From: Manis javanica
Lineage: Eukaryota > Chordata > Mammalia > Pholidota > Manidae
Reading direction: 5' to 3'
DNA length: 64,000 bases
NCBI RefSeq assembly: GCF_040802235.1
Contig: NC_133174.1
Coordinates: 138,003,213-138,067,212, forward strand
Numbering within the stretch: position 1 is the stretch's first letter; each line of letters begins with the position of its first letter. Of this stretch, positions 1 to 11,184 are shown in pieces. Position numbers and translations under genes: made by a program. Under the pieces are notes generated by a model. It had not been told where the DNA came from, made no database searches, and saw nothing but the letters and a program-made list of their open reading frames with translations.

Positions 1-1299
1 AACCCTAAAGGGAAAAGTGAAACAGCAAATTCAACCACCCAGCAACGTGATTTTGCTTCATCGCACTAACAATAGACTACAGAGATTGCGATGTCAGTGC
101 TTACTTTCTCCCTGCCCAAAGACATCAACTCCATGAGGTCAGAGTCTTAGTTTTGTTCACTGCTGCATCATCGGTGTTCAGACCAGAGCCTGGCACCTTT
201 GTAGAATGTTAAGTGGCTTCTCTTTTATCGGCTCTGGGATGGCTGTCCTCACAAGAAACAGTTCTGCATATTTTGCAAAACTGCCCTGGACTGTCCGCGT
301 TTGCCAGTGCCCCTTATACATAACATACATCTCACTAGAGCTCGGTTTGTAAAACAAACTTTGGTTTTTGCTGAGCTCATTATGTTTTGCACTAGCTGAA
401 TTTGCCTGCCTTGTCAGGAAGCTCAGAGTGAATCTGTGCTCAACTGCAGTGTTTTCCTCAAACCCTTTTTCTGACGTGGTGATGGGATATAAATAAGTGT
501 AAGAAGATTCCGTTGGTACATGTTGGAAACCCTATTTTTAACCACATACTTGTATTTATACCAAGATGCTTCTCAAACTTGAATGCGCCTGCAAACTACC
601 CAGGGAGCTAGGTAAAATGCAGAATCTGACTCATGGGTCAGGGGTGGGGCCTGAGATGCTGCATTCTGAGCAAGTCCCAGGTGATGCTCATGTGGGTCCT
701 GGACCACACTTGGAGTAGCGAGGGGCTAATTGGCAGAATCTCTCTCCTTCTCCACAGCAAAACAGCACCAGTGGATTGAAAACTGGGGCGGGCACCAGAA
801 ACACCAGAAGAGCTGGCTAGATCTACACATTGCCGTCCCCCATCCAGCCCCGCATACCTGCCCTCACGGAGATCCTGACAAAAGGGGGTTGGAATGCGCC
901 CAGGAAGCCCCCCCGCCCCAGGTGCTTCTGTTGCAGGCGGCCTCGAAACGCATTTCGATGTGCTCCACTCGAGGGAAAGGAGGCCCTCTTCAAGGTTTAC
1001 CCAAAGGCAATCTCCTGGGGACTGCTGTTGTCACCAGCGGTGACACGTTGCTCAGGATTTGAAGGGGGGGGCTATCCCGCTGTTTCTAGCGCAGCACCAG
1101 GATGGGTCCCAAGCGCTCCTCTCCCGCCGCAAGCAGCTCGACGAGGTGAGCCCCGCGGGCCGGGGTCTCGCAGCCCCGCCGCCGCGCTCTGCCCCGCCCG
1201 CCTCCACCGCAGGCCCTCGGGGCGGAGGCCGGGCCGCTCATGCGCACCGCGGGGCCGCCCGGGCGCCAAGCCCCCGCCCCCCGGGCCCGCCGCCCTTAC
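1..1299 (-). other. CD99L2: CD99L2 intron 1 (5' portion, runs off window)
   Basis: This sequence lies downstream of the exon 1 donor on the minus strand and holds no further recognisable CD99L2 coding exon. In this gene family intron 1 is long, so the second exon is expected well outside the window. The part next to the exon is GC-rich and belongs to the promoter CpG island. The distal part is ordinary AT-richer DNA with a hAT relic at about 564-716. Confidence 0.75.
564..716 (+). mobile_element. MER5A-like hAT DNA-transposon fossil
   Basis: The stretch begins with TTCTCAAACTTGAATG, passes through CAGGGGTGGGGCCTGAGA and CCCAGGTGATGCTCATG, and ends in GGACCACACTTGGAGTAGC. This is the order of the MER5A consensus (non-autonomous hAT-Charlie). 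It is diverged and carries no coding capacity. It lies within CD99L2 intron 1. Confidence 0.7.
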
Positions 1300-2110
1300 C
1301 TCTCTGGACTAGAGTGGCCAAGGAGAAAGCGAGGCAGATGAGGAACGCTGAGCGCCAGGCCACCATGGCTGGGAGCGGGCAGAGGGGGCCCAGAGAAGCA
1401 CAGTTAGCGTGAGGGCGAGCGAGGGGAAAGAGCGGGGGGAGACGCCGCAGGAGGAGGTGCCCAGCCACCACTGCAGGGCCCCGCCCACAGCTGGCGCGCG
1501 CGGCGCCGCCCCGGCAGGGAGTGTGGGGGCGCGCACTAGCGCCGGCGCCGGGGACGCGACCGGCCTGCGCCTGGAGAGGGGTGACGGGGTTGCGTGTGCG
1601 GCGCGTGGGGCGGGGCTACAGTCACGAGGAGGCGGGGCCGCTGCGCGAGGGGCGGGACCACAACCTGGGAACAGGCCCTCCGCCCGAGGCCGGGCTGGCG
1701 CGTGACAGGCCGGGAGGCTGGGGTCTGCGCTGGGGTCCGCGCGCGTGTGCGGTCGGGCCCGCCCCTTCCCAGCAGAGTCCTCCGGACGCGAGGGCGAGGT
1801 GGGCCCCGCAGGTGGGATCAGTGAGCCAACAGTGCCCCGGGAGCCGGAGGCGCCGGCCACAAGAATGTGCGGAGATTTCCGCCCGGCGCGCCGGGCTCCT
1901 CCCGGGCCCAAGCAGGACCCGAGGCGGCGCGCACACTACGTGCGCTCCGCCATCCGGGTGACCTTGGACAGGCCTCTTGCCCTTGTGCACTTGGTATCCT
2001 CCCAGTAAAAGGCTGTTCCCCAGGGGCCCCTTCAGCTGCGGCTCCGGGACGACGCCCCCGTGCTCTCGCCTCCTTCGCTGTGGCTGGGCTTGCTTTTGAC
2101 AGACGCTAGT
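1070..2110. promoter_or_regulatory. CD99L2: CpG island / CD99L2 promoter
   Basis: A block very rich in G+C and CpG surrounds CD99L2 exon 1. GC boxes of Sp/KLF type lie upstream of the gene at about 1607-1616, 1631-1639 and 1649-1658. No TATA box is evident, so initiation is probably dispersed between about 1430 and 1700 on the minus strand; the exact start cannot be placed by eye. Such islands usually mark constitutive promoters and, on the X chromosome, are methylated on the inactive copy. CpG observed/expected was judged by eye, not computed. Confidence 0.85.
1300..1366 (-). CDS. CD99L2: CD99L2 coding exon 1 (signal-peptide exon, partial gene)
   Basis: Seen on the minus strand: an ATG at 1366-1364 in a GCCACC-type Kozak context, followed by 22 complete codons starting MVAWRSAFLICLAFSLATLV. 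One further base precedes a consensus donor (G|GTAAGGG, GT at 1299-1298). The peptide matches the N terminus of CD99 antigen-like 2, a type I membrane glycoprotein related to CD99 that acts at cell contacts and in leukocyte transmigration. This exon carries a hydrophobic signal peptide. The remaining exons (acidic extracellular domain, transmembrane helix, short tail) lie beyond the left edge. Reading can be extended upstream in the same frame to another ATG, but the Kozak context and family start favour 1366. The CpG-island setting supports a real first exon. The only other reading, a chance ORF in GC-rich DNA, is unlikely given the exact family match and donor. Confidence 0.93.
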
Positions 2111-3130
2111 TGCCCGCCCACTGGCCGATCTGTGCAGGAAGCTGTAGTGGAGCTCCGTCCAGAGATTAAAGACAAGGGCTGTGTTCGTGGCTGGCCGCGG
2201 TGGGCAAACAGCAGTCTCGAGGAACGAGCCCCAGGCAGGGGGTGGGATGCCCCAGAGCCGGAGCGCTGCGGACCCTGGGGGACGAGAGGGAGGGGCTGAG
2301 TTTTAGCTTCCCCGATGCTTTGATGAATGCGCTAAAAGCGCAAGTTCACAGCTGCGGAGTCGTTCTGTAAACGTACTCAGTGATCGACAAACGCCCTGTA
2401 GTCCTTTCCCATGAATCCCTGCAAGCGGGACCGGCGAAATCAGATTCCAACACTGCCCTGAACAGCAAAATGCCCGTTGCAGCCGTTGACGTGAGCGCCC
2501 TCAAGGGCCCCAGCTCGAGCAGCTTTCGAGGACAAAGAGAAAAAGCCCCTGCTCTCCCGAGTGGTCCAGCCGCGTCGTCGAGCCTGTGCCCGCTATCATT
2601 CGGCACTGGACCCCCTGGGCCCCATCCTCCTTAGAGGGTAGGCTCCTTCCATCTTACCCAAATGTCTCTTTGGTAGGTTTCCTGTGCCCCCAACCCAGCC
2701 TGCACCTCCAAAGACCCCCTTCCCTGGCTCCCTCCACCCACGGAGCCGTAGTGGGGGCGGGGGTCTCGCTAAGATGGAGCTGACATTTTCCCCCGTGTAA
2801 CTTCCATCTATTGCTCTGAATCCTGGGGCTGGATAAACAAAACATACAAGGAGCGAGTGGATGTTCCGATTTTCAGGGCAGTGCCTAATCTATGACACTA
2901 GCTAGAGAATTAACAGAAATAGCTAATAGTTGTTGAACTCGTACTATTTACATGGCATATCCCAGGCACTTTACCCTTGCTTTTTATTCCTCATGACTTC
3001 ATCTATCACCTCAAAAATCAATGAGGGAAAAGGAGCAAAATGGGGTTCCTCGAGGTTGGGGGGCTTAACCAGCTCTTGTCCCATAGTGTCAGAGCAGGGG
3101 GAATCAGTAGAGACCCCATTGTGTGAATGG
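2111..3130. other. Single-copy flank upstream of CD99L2
   Basis: No coding sequence or repeat is recognised here. The part up to about 2300 is moderately GC-rich and could hold upstream promoter elements. The rest looks like ordinary non-coding DNA. Short open frames have no family resemblance. Confidence 0.5.
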
Positions 3131-3139
3131 TTGTGAATG

Positions 3140-3300
3140 GTTAAGAACATGTGCTTTAGAGCCAGACAGGGTTGAAATTTTGACTGGACCCAATAAGGTT
3201 GTGCTCAGGGTTAAATGAGATGGTAGAAAGTGGGCAGTATGGGGACACAGCGAATGGACTTCAGTTAGTCTTGTAAGAGCTGAAGAAATACTGGCTGCTG
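3140..3300 (+). repeat. MIR-type SINE fragment
   Basis: AACATGTGCTTTAGAGCCAGACAGGGTTGAAAT is the usual MIR core entry, followed by a short GGTTAAATGAGATGGTA 3' part. The centre seems deleted. MIRs are ancient tRNA-derived SINEs common to mammals. Confidence 0.6.
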
Positions 3301-3659
3301 TGAGGCTGAGCAGTTGCTGTGTATTCCAGGCTACAGATGTGCCCCCACCTTCCCCACTACCTCTGGGGGCCCTGGGCTATTCCCTTGCTCCCTGGCATCA
3401 GTGGTCCCCTCTGCACCAGGAGGGTGCTGGACATCACGGTGTTTCGGAGAGCTTCGGTCTCTGATGGGTAAACCCCAGCACCTATACACTGAGGCATGAG
3501 GAGGTGAGGAAAATGCAGCGTCTAAGCTGAAGCCATCTCAGTCAACATGCAGTGGACAGTCACACCCAACTGAAGCTCTGGTAAATGTGCAGTGGAGACA
3601 CTTAAATCCCACCAGCAAAGCACTGACCACAGCGTTATGTGCGGTAGTTGAGACACTAT

Positions 3660-3980
3660 TGCCGGAGGGCCAAGTTCAGCCTACCTGCCTGTTTGTACAG
3701 ACTGCAAACGAAAAGTGGTTTTTGCGTTTTTTTAATGGTTGAAACAACCCAAAGAAGATTATTCTGTGACAAGGGAAAGTTACATGAATTTCAAATGTCA
3801 GGTCCATGGATTTTGTGGGAGCACAGCCAATTCCATTCATTTCTGTGGTGTCTGTGGCTGTTTTTGTGCTGCTACAGTGCTGTTGAGTAGTTGCAAGAGA
3901 GGCCGTGGAGCTCACAAAGCCTAAACTATTTAACTACCTAGCCCTTTACAGAAAACGTTTGCCAGCTTCTGTTCTAACAG
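3660..3980 (+). mobile_element. hAT-type (MER) non-autonomous DNA element, copy 1
   Basis: Ordered landmarks include AATGGTTGAAACAAC, GAAGATTATTCTGTGACA, CACAGCCAATTCCATTCATTT, GAGTAGTTGCAAGAGAGGCC and CCCTTTACAGAAAACGTTTG. They match a widespread mammalian hAT-like MER repeat whose consensus ends in a gap-free GTTTGCC...CTG tail. A second copy lies at about 10168-10425. The exact subfamily name is not certain. Confidence 0.6.
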
Positions 3981-5750
3981 GTTGAACTGTGGCAAGGATG
4001 ACTTAACTGGTGATGGTGTGGGACCCAAAGAGTGTACTCCTCCTGAACAGGGGATGAACACGGTAGTAAGAACCACCAGAAAAGGCTATTGTTTACCTTG
4101 TGCTGAAAGTCACCCACTCAAAAAAAACGTCATTAGTCAAAATATTGCAAATGTCTAAGGTCAGTAATGCTGCCAGATAACTCTCCCTATGCAAAATGAT
4201 TTATCTGAGGCCAGGTTTGTGCCTCAGTCTCCTACAGGCTGAAAAACAACCGGAACTTGTTGCGCCTCTCAGTCAGGGAGCTGCTACCCTGATGAATTGT
4301 AAATGGACATGGAGTTGATTTACATACAGGGAATCCTAATCTTAGAAACCATGCCCCCCCCCCAAAACACACGTACACTCCCCACTGCCACTGTGCATGG
4401 ACGCTGGGACTGACTCCTGGCCAGGTCTGCTCTTGCCCCCACACCACGCCCTGGTGCCCACTCTTCCTACTCCTTACCCCTTCTTGAACATCTCATGTCC
4501 TAAAAACTGTCACCAGTTGGAAAACGGTTTGGCCTGACAAACTCCTCTCCTACAGCATCCACCTTTCGTCAGCTCTGACTTGGGCAGAGAAGTGTAGCAT
4601 GGACAAATGGCCACCAGGCCAGTCTGTGAGTACAGGAGAGGCACAGTTGGGGCTGGGAAGGCTTACACTGATTTGAGTTAAGTAGGCTTTTGAGAGCTAG
4701 CCAGGTATCCCACCACTCCCCAGCCTTCTGCCCCCTCCCTCATTACACACCATATCCTTGGCAAGACTGGTCTAAATTGCAAAACAGCTGCTATCTCTAC
4801 TACTAATGCGGAGTTCCTGTTCTTGCTCCCAAGTGCCACAAACCCCTCCTTGCAAAGTTCCCCAAGGGGGTGTTCCTCACCTGTAGCCCCACCTGGTGGC
4901 ATCTGCCCACCAGGGCCCTGGAATGGCCTTGCTACCACCCCAATGCTGTTGAAGTTGCCCATCCCAAGAGCACCATCCACATCAGGAGTGCCACTTCCTG
5001 GTAACACACCCAGCTGATTCTCGGGGCACAAGAGTGATGAGGGAGCCCATGCGAGGGCAGGGGGTGCACAAAGGCCTTGCCCCAACTCAGGGCCACCTTT
5101 GGCCCCTGGGACCCATGGCAGAGCAAAGTTTGTGCTCAAGGGTCCAGTAGCCTTTCCAACTGCTTCCTCTCCCCTCCCCCACAGCCTTGGGCTCTAACCC
5201 CTCTAACCAAACTAATTTGAGGGCCCTGGCTGGGGAAAGGGACCCAATAACCGTCCCCCAGCACACACCACTGCACTCCCCACTGTGTGGGCCAGTTAAG
5301 AGACAAAGACTCCCTGCACATCAATGGGAATGCGAACAGCTAGCTGCTGGGTGGGGGAGTGCCCTGGGCCACACCGGTTCCCTGAATGCCTGACATCAGA
5401 CTCAAGTCCTTACCATTTCAAGAGAAATAAGAAAAACGAAGTTGTGGCAAGTTTTCCCCTACAAAGCCAGAGGACTGACCTTTATTCTGAAATCATGGAC
5501 TTTTTCTTGGTATACAAAAGTCCTTTATTTAATGAAAAGATAGCAGTGTTTTGTTTGATGTGCTTACTTTGCAAAATAAAAAGTTGGCAACCCTACTGTC
5601 CCCAAATTAAAAAAAAAAATCTACTCGCCAGTGAAAATCGCAAGTCTGGGGAACCAGTGATTCCCTCTCATATTTTTTGAATTGTAAGCAAATTATCCCC
5701 CAATCTTCTCCTCTCCAGAGCATCCTTATTCTCTCCTCTTTGGGATTTTA
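3981..5750. other. Intergenic single-copy stretch
   Basis: No gene, young repeat or clear regulatory pattern is recognised. Open frames here, including a 153-codon one on the minus strand near 4678-5139, have no recognisable protein features and lack splice or promoter context. Confidence 0.45.
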
Positions 5751-5754
5751 TAGT

Positions 5755-6125
5755 AAGGCAAGGTCAGGCAGAGCCTTGAATACCATGCTAATGAGCAAAG
5801 ATTTGATCCTGAGAGCAGAGGGAATCCATTGAAGAAGGGTTTTAAGCATTAAGCAGCAGAGTGACAAGGAAAGCAAAAAACAGGGGAAGTGGCTGGTGGC
5901 ATCATCTGGGGGGAGGAGCTGGGAGCCATTGCGGGTAGCTGTCTAGGGGGAGAGGCTGGGGCTGAAGATACATGTTTGCATTCAGGCTAAGTATGTGATG
6001 CAGGAAGCAGTGGCCAGAGAAAGGAGGGGATGGCGGGTGGGCGTGGCCCTGTTCTCAGGGCCAAGGAGTAAAGGAAGTCCCAGGTGCCTGTGGGGAGGGG
6101 ACAGATGACAAGCAATTCCAACTCC
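5755..6125 (+). repeat. LINE-2 (L2) fragment
   Basis: GAGCCTTGAATACCATGCTAA, then ATCCTGAGAGCAGAGGGAATCCATTGAAG and GGGTTTTAAGCATTAAGCAGCAGAGTGACA, follow the order of the L2 3' region. It is strongly diverged. From 6126 to about 7530 no gene or repeat is recognised. Confidence 0.55.
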
Positions 6126-7530
6126 ATGTGATACAAGCAGTTAGAAAAGGGGCAGAGAGCACTGTGGGAGTAGGGAAGAGTGGGGCCCCTCCCAGTGGAT
6201 GGTCAGGTAGAGCTCACTTAAAGGAAAAGCAATTGTTCACCACGCAGACGTCAAGGGTGGCGGGATGGGGTGGGCCGGGGGTCCGAGACAACGCTGAAGC
6301 AAAGGCCTGGAAACGACAAGGGCGCAACACAAGGCATTTGAATTGGCTGGAAGCAGGTCGTGCACGTTTCATAGAATAGGTCAGATTTCTACTCTCCTCA
6401 AATGCAACTGGAAATCCCAAAGCGTTTTAAGTGGTGCTGGGTGACAAGATTAGACTGGCATTTCATGAATCTGTTTCTTCAAGGAGACTCGGGACTCTGT
6501 TAGAGCCCAGCATCTGCCTTAGAAAATGCTGCTCTAGGTGACAGAGCCATTGAAGAGTGAAAAGCTGGGAAAGTGAAGAAATGGGATGGGGCGCTGAGGC
6601 AGGGAAAAGAGCGAGGAGGCCGGGCCAGGAGGAGGGTGCGTGCGGATGCAGGCTTTCCAGTCACCTGAGATGACCTAGTGTGGCAGATCAGGCGCCGCAG
6701 CTTCACAGACAGCGGGCCAACGTCCATTCCTGTGCTTCTGCAGAATGCCCACCCACCTCTGCTCCAGGAGTCCTGTCACAGCTGCACGACACAGAGTTGC
6801 TCACCCCCAGAAGGGACCCTTTGACCTTCTGTGAGCATTTTGTGATCGAGTGTGACAAATTCCCATGAGATATGAATCATCTCATCCTTTCGGATTCCTG
6901 TTAGAATTCCAATTTGGGATTTGAGGTGTTTTAACTAAGGACCATACAGGGGTGACGATAACGGCAGTGATGGCCTCGGTGACAATACAGAAGGAAAAGA
7001 AGATGGGTGCAAAATGCCAGTGGGTCCCTAGTTAGTTCCAGAGCTCATTATCACGAGGAGTCCTCTTCTCTAGAAATCTAAATGCAGAACACCCACCTGT
7101 CTTCTGGAAACCTGCGTGCCAAGTCAAGCAGGGCAAAACCTTATACCTGCATGTTTTCCTGATGCGAGAAGCTGCTCTGTAAATTTCTTTCTAGTGCTCA
7201 GTCAAGTTAATATATGGGATTTGCATAAACACTTGGCAAGAAATAATTTATCTTTCTGTAATACTTTCAAGGCAGCGTTTTCCACTCTGAATCCTGACCT
7301 CTGCAGGAACAGGGCTTAACATTTGCTTCCCAAATGAGGAGGAGTAGGACCTTATTTAACTTCCCTAGTGATGTCTCCCTGAAGCCCTTGGGAGACTCAC
7401 ACCACAGACGCCAACATTTGGCTTCTGTATTTTTTTCATGTAATTTAAGCACTACAAAAAATCTCCCAGAAAAAGTTACAGAACGCAAATGTGGAAAACA
7501 GCATCTGATTAATAGTAAAAACATTGTGTT
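6126..7530. other. Intergenic stretch without recognised features
   Basis: Mixed-composition non-coding DNA. No splice-flanked coding exon, RNA gene or clear repeat was recognised. The right end abuts the target site of the retroposon at 7550. Confidence 0.4.
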
Positions 7531-7549
7531 AAAAAATACCTCTTGTTGG

Positions 7550-8117
7550 AGGTGAGGCTCAGAACCTCACCCCCCCTGTTTTGAGAGAAATCTTCTGCAT
7601 CCGTGGATGTCTTGCTGCCCTTGTCTAGCTTGGATTAATACTTAGTCCATAGGCACACACCTGATCACCTGATCATCTACATTTGCCCTCTCACAGCACT
7701 AAACTATGTTTTCTACCTTTATCTTGCATCTACCTACCACTTCAGCATTTTATTAAAAATAAAAATAATAATAATAATAAAGGGAGAAATGTGGGATCCA
7801 CATATAAATCAAGTATAAAAATCAAACGAATATTCATATTTGACCTGATTGTTTATAGTTCATAATGCATGATCAAAACCAAAAGTTTCTGTGATGAATG
7901 CCCTTGTACTGTTCACCATGTAAGAATTTATTCACTATGTAAGAATTCGTTCACCATGTAAGAACTTGTTCGTTATGCTTCAGAAGATTGGAGACTGACG
8001 AGAATTAGGCTTGAGATGGATTAATGATTGTGCATTGAGCATTGACCCCCCTATACAGAATTTTATTGTTGTTAACAACCATTTGATCAATAAATATGAG
8101 AGATGCCCTCTCAAAAA
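7550..8117 (+). mobile_element. 568-bp retroposon with poly(A) and 19-bp target-site duplication
   Basis: The insert is bounded by direct repeats reading AAAAAATACCTCTTGTTGG at 7531-7549 and 8118-8136. The left repeat is preceded by TT, giving the TT|AAAA nick site of L1 endonuclease. The insert ends in a poly(A) run. Inside are a 21-bp hairpin near its 5' end (GGTGAGG...CCTCACC, 7551-7571), an (AAT)n tract near 7760-7780, three tandem 19-20-bp units at about 7911-7970, and CAATAAAT just before the tail. There is no ORF of note. The family is not identified. It was probably mobilised in trans by L1; a processed LTR-derived or lineage-specific retroposon are both possible. Confidence 0.75.
7911..7975 (+). 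repeat. Three tandem 19-20-bp units
   Basis: The motif TTCACCATGTAAGAATT recurs three times with small changes (CACCATG, CACTATG, CACCATG), followed by a partial fourth unit. It belongs to the retroposon at 7550-8117. Confidence 0.8.
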
Positions 8118-8175
8118 AAAAAATACCTCTTGTTGGTTTTCAACACATATTGCTCCCCGATTTGGGACACCAATA

Positions 8176-8236
8176 TATCCACACACACACCCCCTACAGA
8201 CACACATACACAGACACACACATGCACACACAGGTG
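8176..8236. repeat. Imperfect (CA)n microsatellite
   Basis: CACACACAC runs interrupted by CCCCTACAGA, CATA and CAGA units. This is a low-complexity CA/TG tract. Confidence 0.8.
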
Positions 8237-8639
8237 AGGTGCCAGTGTCCATGAATCCCAGCCCATCCAACAAGACCATTCGAGTCCATTGACTCCTAAG
8301 CAAACATCAAATCTCTGTTTGCAGACTTTTTATCACCTGGCCTGGGTAAACTGAGGCAGAGAAAGATTGGAGCAGCATGGATCTGCCTCCAACTGGTAAT
8401 GTGAATTTGAACAGAAATTGATTAACATGCATCAATAGAGCGCCTAGCAATTGTACCTCTCCAAGACTTCTGAAAGCACCCCCTTCTCTAAGGACACTGC
8501 AGCACAAGTGACTGCTGAAGGACTACTGAGAGCAAGCAGAGCATCGGAACTGGGGCCCTTCCCTCTCCTTCCCTGCTCTCCCGTCCACTCACCACACTAC
8601 AGGAAGAGGAGCTTCCAGATGGGTTAGGTCAGATCACAG

Positions 8640-9235
8640 CCCTCCCCTGGTCCAGCCTCCCACTAACTTCTTCCCATGGTTCCTGACATTGAGTTTAAGC
8701 TCCTGAGCTCTGCGTTCAAGGCCCTGCAGGACTTGGCCCAGATGACCTCTCCAGACCATCTCTCTCCCTCTCTTAACACCAGGTCCCAGCCTTTCCAGAG
8801 CTCTCCCAGCTCTCCAAACTATGCTGCCCCTACCTGCCTCAGAGCTTTGTTCACACTGCCCCTTCTCCCAGCAATTCTTCTCACTCTGTCCTCTAGTCCA
8901 TGGGCCATCTCCCCACCATGCACACGTATCACACCCACCTTCACCCCTGCAGGCCTGCTTCTCCTGTGAACCCAGATACATACATTGCAATGTGTCTTCT
9001 GTGTTGTCTAAAGGCTTTTTCAGAAGCGTTACAATGTCCAAAACAGAACTGTCCATCCTTGTCCCCAAAATCACCCTGCTACAACCCCGCATGGTCCCCA
9101 TCTCAGTAAATGGCACCGATGATCTCCCAGTGGCTGGGGCCCCAAACCTAGGAGGCAGCTCACTCAGAGCAAGTCCAAGTTCCTGTCCGTGGCCTGTGAT
9201 CCAGGCCTGAGCCTGCCACACTGCTTGGTGGCTCC
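8640..9235 (-). repeat. LINE-2 (L2) 3' fragment
   Basis: The stretch carries the typical reverse-oriented L2 landmarks: GTCCAGCCTCCCACTAACTT, TTCAAGGCCCTGCAGGACTTGG, ATCTCAGTAAATGGCACCGATG and CCCCAAACCTAGGAGGCAGC. The 207-codon open frame across it (minus strand, 8634-9257) is a by-product of this old repeat, not a gene. Confidence 0.6.
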
Positions 9236-9449
9236 AGGTTTTCCTGCATAGTCCCATTGTGTGCAGTGACCTTCCTTCCCTTCCCTACCAGGCTGGCTCT
9301 GGCTTAGCCCTCAGGCCTTACTAGAACATACTGCATGCCCACTCAGCCCACGAGGGCCAGGGATCTGTCCTTTCCACTCCTGTGGCCTCCGTATGGGACT
9401 CCTCAGCACTGGGACCCCTGCCTTCAGATCTGCTGTTTCCTCTCACTGG

Positions 9450-10165
9450 TCCCTGGTTCTCAACCCTGGCAACATAATAGAATCATCAGAAGGGACTTTT
9501 TCTTTTTTTAAATTGAGGTAAAATTCATACAATATAAAATTCACTCTTTTGAACTATAAAATTTAGTGGCATTTATTATGTTCACAGTGCTGCATAACCA
9601 TCACCTCTATTTACTTCCACAATATTTCTGTCATCTCAAAACAAAAGCTGGGCCCCATTAATAGTCACTCTGTTTCCCGTCCCCCAGTGCCTGGCAACAA
9701 CTAATCTCCTTTCTGTCTCTATGGATTTGCCTGTTCTGGACATTTCATACACAGAATCATACAATACGTGGCCTTTTGTGTCTGACTTTCTCCCCTTCGC
9801 ATAATGTTTTCAACGCTCATCCACGCTGTGACATGTATTAGAACCCCTCTCTTTTTATGGCTGGATAATATTCCAATGTATGGAGAGAACACATTTTGTG
9901 GATCCAGTCTTCAGTAGATGGACTTTCGGGTTGTTTCCAGTTTGAGACTGGAATGCTGCTGTTCCAGGTTTTGCCTGGACATAGGTTGCCTTTTCTCTTG
10001 GGTCTAGACCGGAAGTGCTGGGTATCCGGGAAGCTTTAAAAATTACCACCTGCCAGGCCCTATGCCTTGAGATTTTGATGTCCTTGGCCTGGGGTGGGAC
10101 AGGGCTTTCCAGAGGCTCCCTGGTGATTGTAATGCACAGTTAAGGCTGAGAAGCACTGACTGAGA
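9450..10165 (+). mobile_element. MER5A-like hAT element split by an L1 insertion
   Basis: The left half (GTTCTCAACCCTGG... AATCATCAGAAGGGACTTTT) ends near 9494. The right half resumes at about 10028 with GGGAAGCTTTAAAAATTACC and runs through GGGTGGGACAGGG to GAGAAGCACTGACTGAG. Together they follow the MER5A order with the L1 at 9495-10027 in the middle. Confidence 0.65.
9495..10027 (-). mobile_element. Old L1 3' fragment, inserted in MER5A
   Basis: TTTTTTTAAATTGAGGTAAAATTCATACAATATAAAATTC is the reverse complement of an L1M-type 3' end. It is followed by GGATTTGCCTGTTCTGGACATTTCATA and ATGGCTGGATAATATTCCA in the order expected on the minus strand. It is decayed and 5'-truncated. Confidence 0.75.
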
Positions 10166-10167
10166 AT

Positions 10168-10425
10168 GTGGTTGGGCAAACTGCAGCCAGTGGGCCAAGG
10201 CCTGCCCACTGCCTGTTTTCAGCTAAGAACACAGGTCTGCCAGCCATGAAAGGCTGAGAAAAATTTTAAAGAATATTTTGTGACATGTGAAATCATGTGA
10301 CATTCAAATTTCCATGTTCATAAACAAAGTTTTATTGGCACAGCCATACCCATTCATTTACCTATCGTCTATAACTGCTTTTGTGCCATCAGGGCAGAGC
10401 TGAGTAGCTGTGACAGAGGCCATCT
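10168..10425 (+). mobile_element. hAT-type (MER) element, copy 2
   Basis: GTTCATAAACAAAGTTTTATTGGCACAGCCATACCCATTCATTTACC and the following CTGAGTAGCTGTGACAGAGGCC match the same family as the copy at 3660-3980. It directly follows the split MER5A. The 3' terminus is truncated. Confidence 0.6.
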
Positions 10426-10599
10426 GATTCTTCAGCAGCACTTGGCACAGCTGACAACTCTCTACTGCCTGAAACACTTTCCTCCTTAGGTGCTGAAAAC
10501 CCGCTGTCTCCTGGAGCTGCCTCTCTAGAGCATGCGGAAGCCCCATGGGGGTGGATCTGTGGTGCCCAGTGTTCAGAAGCTGGGGCGCTTCCAGGCCTC

Positions 10600-10945
10600 G
10601 TCCAGATGTCGCTGGGAAGGGGCCGGCGGTAGGAGGCCACTCTGAGGCTTTGGGCAGGCTGCTCTTCTCTGGGCTTCATCTTTCTCTTCCATAAATTGAG
10701 TGCGGTAGACAAGATGCCCTCTGAGATCCCTTGCAGTTCTGAGTCCTCTGACGATCATAGTGTCGAGCACTGTCACCTGCATCATCTTGTCAACTCCTCC
10801 CAGCAACCCAGTAAGAAGAGTACCATTTTCTATTATTATCACCATTTTACAGATGATGTAATACCTCTTCAGAGAGGAAAAGTGACTTTAGCCAGGTTGC
10901 CCAGCAAGTCAGTGGCCGACCTGGCACTCACACTCAAGTCCAGCC
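10600..10945. repeat. MIR fragments in opposite orientations
   Basis: At about 10630-10760 a plus-oriented MIR 3' half is visible (GGGCTTCATCTTTCTCTTCCATAAATTGAG). At about 10830-10945 a minus-oriented one follows (ACCATTTTACAGATGATG ... CCCAGCAAGTCAGTGGC). Both are diverged. Confidence 0.6.
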
Positions 10946-11184
10946 AACCCCACTCCCTCTGATAAAATGGATGTTCCAAGTGCCTGCCTGCTGCTTAAGC
11001 TGGTAAGGGGCAGAGGAGGGCATACTGGCTGGTGGTGGCTGGGTCTGCCTTATGTTGTGGATGTGGGCAGCTGTGAGTTGGACCCAAGGTCAGAAGAATA
11101 AGTTCTTTAGAGGCAATGTGCCCAACAGTGTGATATGTACTTGGATCATGCTGAATTATTTCAAAACCCCATGAGGGAGAATAC

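Noticed and set aside
1309..1911. 200-codon minus-strand open frame overlapping CD99L2 exon 1
   Set aside because: It is in another frame from the recognised CD99L2 start and extends through 5' UTR and GC boxes. No protein resemblance.
7911..7975. CRISPR-like repeat array
   Set aside because: Three adjacent 19-20-bp units with no spacers, inside a retroposon in a mammalian genome.
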